From Nocardiopsis quinghaiensis (GTDB lineage: Bacteria > Actinomycetota > Actinomycetes > Streptosporangiales > Streptosporangiaceae), in contig NZ_ML703340.1 in the NCBI RefSeq assembly GCF_008638365.1, positions 32,750-96,749 of the forward strand: a stretch of DNA of 64,000 bases, given 5' to 3'. How positions within the stretch are numbered: position 1 is the first letter of the stretch; every line of letters starts with the position of its first letter. Made by a program: the position numbers and the translations under genes. Positions 60,960 to 64,000 of this stretch are shown piece after piece. The notes beneath the pieces were generated by a model. It did no database searches and had not been told where the DNA came from. It was given only the letters and a program-made list of their open reading frames with translations.

Positions 60960-62482
60960 TGACGCTCGCCCGTACCCACTGCATCACCCTGCTGGGTGTC
61001 CGGGGACACATCGTCGAGGTGGAGGTGCACCTGGGCGGCGGCGACTTCGGGGTGACCCTCGTCGGGCTGCCCGACGCCGCGCTCCGCGAGGCCAGGGACC
61101 GCATCCGCGCGGCCGTGGTCAACAGCGGTGAGGAGTGGCCCAGCGGCCAGATCACCATCAGCCTGTCCCCGGCCAGCCTGCCCAAGGCGGGCAGCCTCTT
61201 CGACCTGGCCATCGCGGGCGCCGTCCTGGCGGCGGCGGGCGCGGTGCCGGTGGAACTGCTGGAGGACACCGTCCTCATCGCCGAGCTGGGGCTGGACGGA
61301 CGGGCCCGGCCGGTGCTCGGGGTGCTCCCGGCGGTGGTGTCGGCCGCCGAACAGGGCTACCGCAGGTTCGTCGTCGCGAGGGGGAACGAGGCCGAGGCCC
61401 GGCTGGTGCCCGACATCGAGGTGACGGCGGTGGACTGCCTGACGGACCTGTGCCAGTGGCTGCGCGGCGAGTACTCTCCGGAGGAGGGGCCCGGGCGGCC
61501 CGTGCCGCGGCCGCGTGAGCCCCGGGACCAGGGCCCCGACCTGTCCGACGTGCTGGGGCAGCCGGTGGCGCGCCGTGCGTTGGAGATCGCCGCCGCCGGG
61601 GGCCACAACCTCATGATGCTGGGGCCTCCGGGGACCGGGAAGAGCCTGCTGGCCGAGCGGCTGCCCACGGTGCTGCCCCGGCTGAGGCCCGCCGACGCGC
61701 TGGAGGCCACCGCCATCCACTCGGTGGCGGGCATCCTGCCCCCGGGATCGCCCCTGGTCACCATGCCGCCCTTCGCCGCGCCGCACCACACCTCCACCCG
61801 GGCCTCGATCATCGGCGGCGGCAGCGGCCACCCCTCACCCGGCTGGGTGTCCAAGGCCCACCGCGGTGTGCTGTTCGTCGACGAGGCACCGCAGTTCGGG
61901 CGCGGGGTGCTCGACTCCCTGCGCGAACCGCTGGAGCGGGGCGAGGTGGTCCTGGCGCGGGCCTCCTCCACGGTGACCTTCCCCGCCCGCTTCCAGCTGG
62001 TGATGGCGGCCAACCCCTGCCCCTGCGCCAAACCCGGCAACCTGTGCACCTGCCCCGCGGGCGAGCGGCGCCGCTACCTCTCCCGGCTGTCCGGCCCCCT
62101 GCTGGACCGGATCGACCTCAAGGTGGAACTGCAGCCGGTGTCCAGGGCCGAGCTGCTCGCCGACCGTGCCTTCGCCGAGTCCTCCGAGGTGGTGGCCGCC
62201 AGGGTGGAGCAGGCCCGCGCCCGTGCCGCCGAGCGGCTGTCGCACACCCCGTGGGCCACCAACGCGGCCATCCCCGGGGCGAGGCTGCGCCGCGAGTTCC
62301 CGGTCGAACCCGCCGCGCTGAGAGTGCTCGGCCGGGCGATGGACCTGGGGCAGATCAGCGCCCGGGGCGTGGACCGGGCGCTGCGGGTGGCGTGGACGCT
62401 GACCGATCTCGCCGGCCGGGACCGCCCCGGCGAGGAGGAGACGGCCTACGCCTTCGCGCTGTGGGCGGGACGTGCGTGGTGA
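60956..62482 (+). CDS. YifB/ComM-type AAA+ ATPase (Mg-chelatase-like)
   Basis: 508 residues. N-terminal Lon-like domain (about 1-190), then the Mg-chelatase ATPase domain: Walker A GPPGTGKSLLAERLP, LFVDEAPQF (Walker B), and the zinc-like CPCAKPGNLCTCPAGE loop, followed by the C-terminal helical domain. ComM promotes branch migration in natural transformation. ATG 60956 overlaps the yraN stop. It forms a DNA-processing unit with yraN and dprA. Confidence 0.92.
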   Translation: MMTLARTHCITLLGVRGHIVEVEVHLGGGDFGVTLVGLPDAALREARDRIRAAVVNSGEEWPSGQITISLSPASLPKAGSLFDLAIAGAVLAAAGAVPVELLEDTVLIAELGLDGRARPVLGVLPAVVSAAEQGYRRFVVARGNEAEARLVPDIEVTAVDCLTDLCQWLRGEYSPEEGPGRPVPRPREPRDQGPDLSDVLGQPVARRALEIAAAGGHNLMMLGPPGTGKSLLAERLPTVLPRLRPADALEATAIHSVAGILPPGSPLVTMPPFAAPHHTSTRASIIGGGSGHPSPGWVSKAHRGVLFVDEAPQFGRGVLDSLREPLERGEVVLARASSTVTFPARFQLVMAANPCPCAKPGNLCTCPAGERRRYLSRLSGPLLDRIDLKVELQPVSRAELLADRAFAESSEVVAARVEQARARAAERLSHTPWATNAAIPGARLRREFPVEPAALRVLGRAMDLGQISARGVDRALRVAWTLTDLAGRDRPGEEETAYAFALWAGRAW

Positions 62483-62523
62483 GCGCCGCCGGAGGGCGCG
62501 GCCCGGAAGGGGGGAGCGGTGCG

Positions 62524-63690
62524 GTGGAACGGGACACGGAGGGCGCCGACGCGCGGGCGCGGGCCTGCCTGACGGCGGTGGCTCCGCCGGGGGACCTGTG
62601 GCTGGGGGCGATGCTCGCCGAGCACGGGGCCGCCCGGGTGTGGGCGGAGCTGGTGGCGGGGGCGCCCCCGCCGATGGTGCCCTGCGCGGGGGACGAGGAA
62701 CCCGGCCCGGAGGCGCTGGACCGGTTGCGTCGGCGTTGGCGGAGGTGGAGCGCCACCGCGGCCGGGGTGGACCCCGACGGGCTGCTCGGAGACTCGGCTG
62801 CGGCCGGGATCCGGTTCGTGGCCCCCGGGGACCCCGAGTGGCCGGGACGGCTCGACGAGCTGGACCTGCCCGGAGGGCGCCGCTCGCACGGGCTGTGGGT
62901 GCGCGGCGGCGGGGACCTGCGCGATCTGTGCCTGCGCTCGGTGGCCGTGGTGGGGGCGCGCTCGGCCACGGCCTACGGCGAGCACGTGGCCGCGGAGATG
63001 GCCTACGAGCTGTCCGAGCGCGCGGTCGTGGTGGTATCCGGCGGCGCGTACGGGATCGACGGGGCCGCGCACCGGGCCGCCCACGCCGTGGGAAGCACGG
63101 TGGTGGTGCTGGCCTGCGGGCTGGACGTGGACTACCCGCGCGGACACGCGGGGCTGTTCGCCGACGTCGCCCGCACCGGCGTGCTGGTGAGCGAGCGACC
63201 GGTGGGCTCCACCCCGCGCGCCCCGGACTTCCTCGTGCGCAACCGGCTGATCGCGGCGCTCACCCCGGGGACGGTGGTCGTGGAGGCGGGTCGGCGCAGC
63301 GGAGCGCTCAACACCGCGTCGCACGCCGCCGAACTCAACCGGGTGCTGATGGCGGTCCCCGGGCCGGTCACCTCGGCGATGTCGGCGGGCTGCCACCTGC
63401 TGCTCCGCGACTGGCAGGCGGGGTGCGTCACCTGCGCGGACGACGTCCTCGCCCAGGTGGGCACGCTGGGGGAGGAGCTGCCGTTGGAGGCCGGGCCGCT
63501 GCGGGTGTCGGCCGAACTCGGCCCGGACGGCGTCCGCGTGCTCGAAGCGGTGCCCCGCTCGGGGGCCGGTCCGGCGGTGATCGCCATGGCCAGCGGGGTC
63601 GGTCTGGAGAACACCATGCGCGTTCTGGGGCTGCTGGCCGCCACCGGCCTGGTGGAGCGCTGCCAGTCGGGCTGGCGGCTTCCGCGCTGA
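62524..63690 (+). CDS. dprA: DNA-processing protein DprA
   Basis: 388 residues. Loads RecA onto single-stranded DNA taken up in transformation; also common in non-competent bacteria. The Rossmann-fold core is clear: VAVVGARSATAYG, VVSGGAYGIDGAAHRAA, RNRLIAALTPGTVVVEAGRRSGALNTA. A short C-terminal winged-helix-like region follows. The start is uncertain: GTG 62524 has GGGGGAG 7 nt upstream, whereas GTG 62479 overlaps the comM stop (GTGA). Confidence 0.92.
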   Translation: MERDTEGADARARACLTAVAPPGDLWLGAMLAEHGAARVWAELVAGAPPPMVPCAGDEEPGPEALDRLRRRWRRWSATAAGVDPDGLLGDSAAAGIRFVAPGDPEWPGRLDELDLPGGRRSHGLWVRGGGDLRDLCLRSVAVVGARSATAYGEHVAAEMAYELSERAVVVVSGGAYGIDGAAHRAAHAVGSTVVVLACGLDVDYPRGHAGLFADVARTGVLVSERPVGSTPRAPDFLVRNRLIAALTPGTVVVEAGRRSGALNTASHAAELNRVLMAVPGPVTSAMSAGCHLLLRDWQAGCVTCADDVLAQVGTLGEELPLEAGPLRVSAELGPDGVRVLEAVPRSGAGPAVIAMASGVGLENTMRVLGLLAATGLVERCQSGWRLPR

Positions 63691-63773
63691 GAGGCGGGAG
63701 GCGTGTCGGGTCCGGCCGCGCGTGTGCGGATCGGCGACGTTTCAACCGCGATGAGGAAAGGTACGGTGCCGCT

Positions 63774-64000
63774 ATGGCAAAAACCTACAGTGACGCCCTG
63801 TTGGCGGACGGGCCGCTGCTGTTCGTCTCCGGACAGGTCCCGGAGGGACCCGGGGGCGAGGTCGCCGGGGACGTCGGGGGACAGACCCGCCAGATCTTCC
63901 GCAACCTGGAGGCCGTCCTGGCCCGGCACGGCGCGGAACTCGGCCACCTGGTCAAGCTCACCTACTACCTGCGGCACATCTCCGACCTGGACGAGTTCCG
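63774..64000 (+). CDS. RidA family protein (partial, cut by window end)
   Basis: The first 75 residues are visible: MAKTYSDALLADGPLLFVSGQVP, then TRQIFRNLEAVLARHGAELGHLVKLTYYL, matching the YjgF/RidA/UK114 trimeric deaminase family, which removes reactive enamines. The C-terminal part with the catalytic arginine is outside the window. ATG 63774 lies 6 nt after a TACGGT box, another possible leaderless start. It lies 83 bases after dprA. Confidence 0.85.
   Translation, partial: MAKTYSDALLADGPLLFVSGQVPEGPGGEVAGDVGGQTRQIFRNLEAVLARHGAELGHLVKLTYYLRHISDLDEF

Noticed and set aside
1-64000. CRISPR array or prophage
   Set aside because: No regularly spaced direct repeats, cas genes, integrase or phage structural genes are seen; the only clear mobile remnant is the tnpB fragment.

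Overview
This window is chromosomal core DNA of a high-GC actinomycete. Base composition is strongly GC-rich throughout, GTG starts are frequent, and gene order is typical of Actinobacteria: ndgR/leuCD/HU/cofC/plsC/gpsA/ddl, DUF3515/Lrp/thiL, recG/rsmD/coaD/DUF177/rpmF/rnc/mutM/acyP/smc/ftsY, and amtB/ffh/rpsP/khpA/rimM/trmD/rplS/lepB/DUF2469/yraN/comM/dprA. Protein wording and order look closest to Nocardiopsis or a near relative (Nocardiopsidaceae). That placement is inference from memory; no search was run.

Layout. 1-5.8 kb: a small anchored protein, an isoleucine-branch citramalate synthase (cimA) preceded by a short branched-chain leader peptide and terminator, a DUF3152 predicted zinc protease, an FAH-family enzyme and a secreted SGNH hydrolase. 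5.9-9.5 kb: gltX, tRNA-Gln and two identical tRNA-Glu genes, then a HicA-like ORF and an HTH protein with an unrecognised C-terminal half. 9.5-18.5 kb: ndgR (reverse) divergent from leuCD, then HU, cofC (reverse, F420), plsC-gpsA, a PLP trans-sulfuration enzyme and ddl. 18.8-26.1 kb: a reverse cluster cydA-cydB-cydD-cydC plus an EI24 membrane protein, with a palindromic operator upstream of cydA. 26.4-30.9 kb: DUF305 and DUF3105 (divergent), DUF3515 lipoprotein, Lrp-type RAM protein, thiL and a membrane-anchored CBM2-like protein. 31-43.9 kb: rpmB (reverse), recG, rsmD, a decayed IS200/IS605-type tnpB remnant, coaD, DUF177, rpmF, rnc, mutM, acyP, a small coiled-coil protein and smc. 44.1-49.4 kb: a secreted subtilase (reverse), an AT-rich gap, and a cobalamin riboswitch controlling btuF-btuC. 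49.6-64 kb: ftsY, amtB, a lipoprotein, ffh, the rpsP-khpA and rimM-trmD-rplS group, lepB, DUF2469, yraN-comM-dprA and a RidA gene cut by the window end.

How the genes fit together. Branched-chain amino acid supply is represented twice, each time with its own control: cimA behind an attenuator, leuCD beside its IclR-type regulator. The cyd cluster encodes cytochrome bd oxidase with its CydDC exporter. ftsY and ffh supply the SRP targeting pathway and lepB processes exported proteins. rpsP, khpA, rimM, trmD, rplS, rsmD, rpmB and rpmF serve ribosome assembly.

Non-routine signals. (1) A three-copy intergenic inverted-repeat element lies just 3' of ddl, smc and btuC. (2) A leader-peptide attenuator precedes cimA. 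(3) BlaI/CopY-like half-sites precede cydA. (4) A HicA-like ORF is followed by an HTH protein with an orphan C-terminal domain. (5) A cobalamin aptamer is followed by a hairpin that covers the btuF ribosome binding site. (6) An IS remnant appears to have rewritten the end of rsmD. (7) A perfect 15-bp hairpin lies inside the lepB reading frame. (8) Several TAnnnT boxes sit 6-8 nt before start codons, suggesting leaderless mRNAs. (9) Some expected neighbours are missing: DAK-type gene before recG, glnK-glnD after amtB, rnhB after lepB, and an ATPase beside btuFC.
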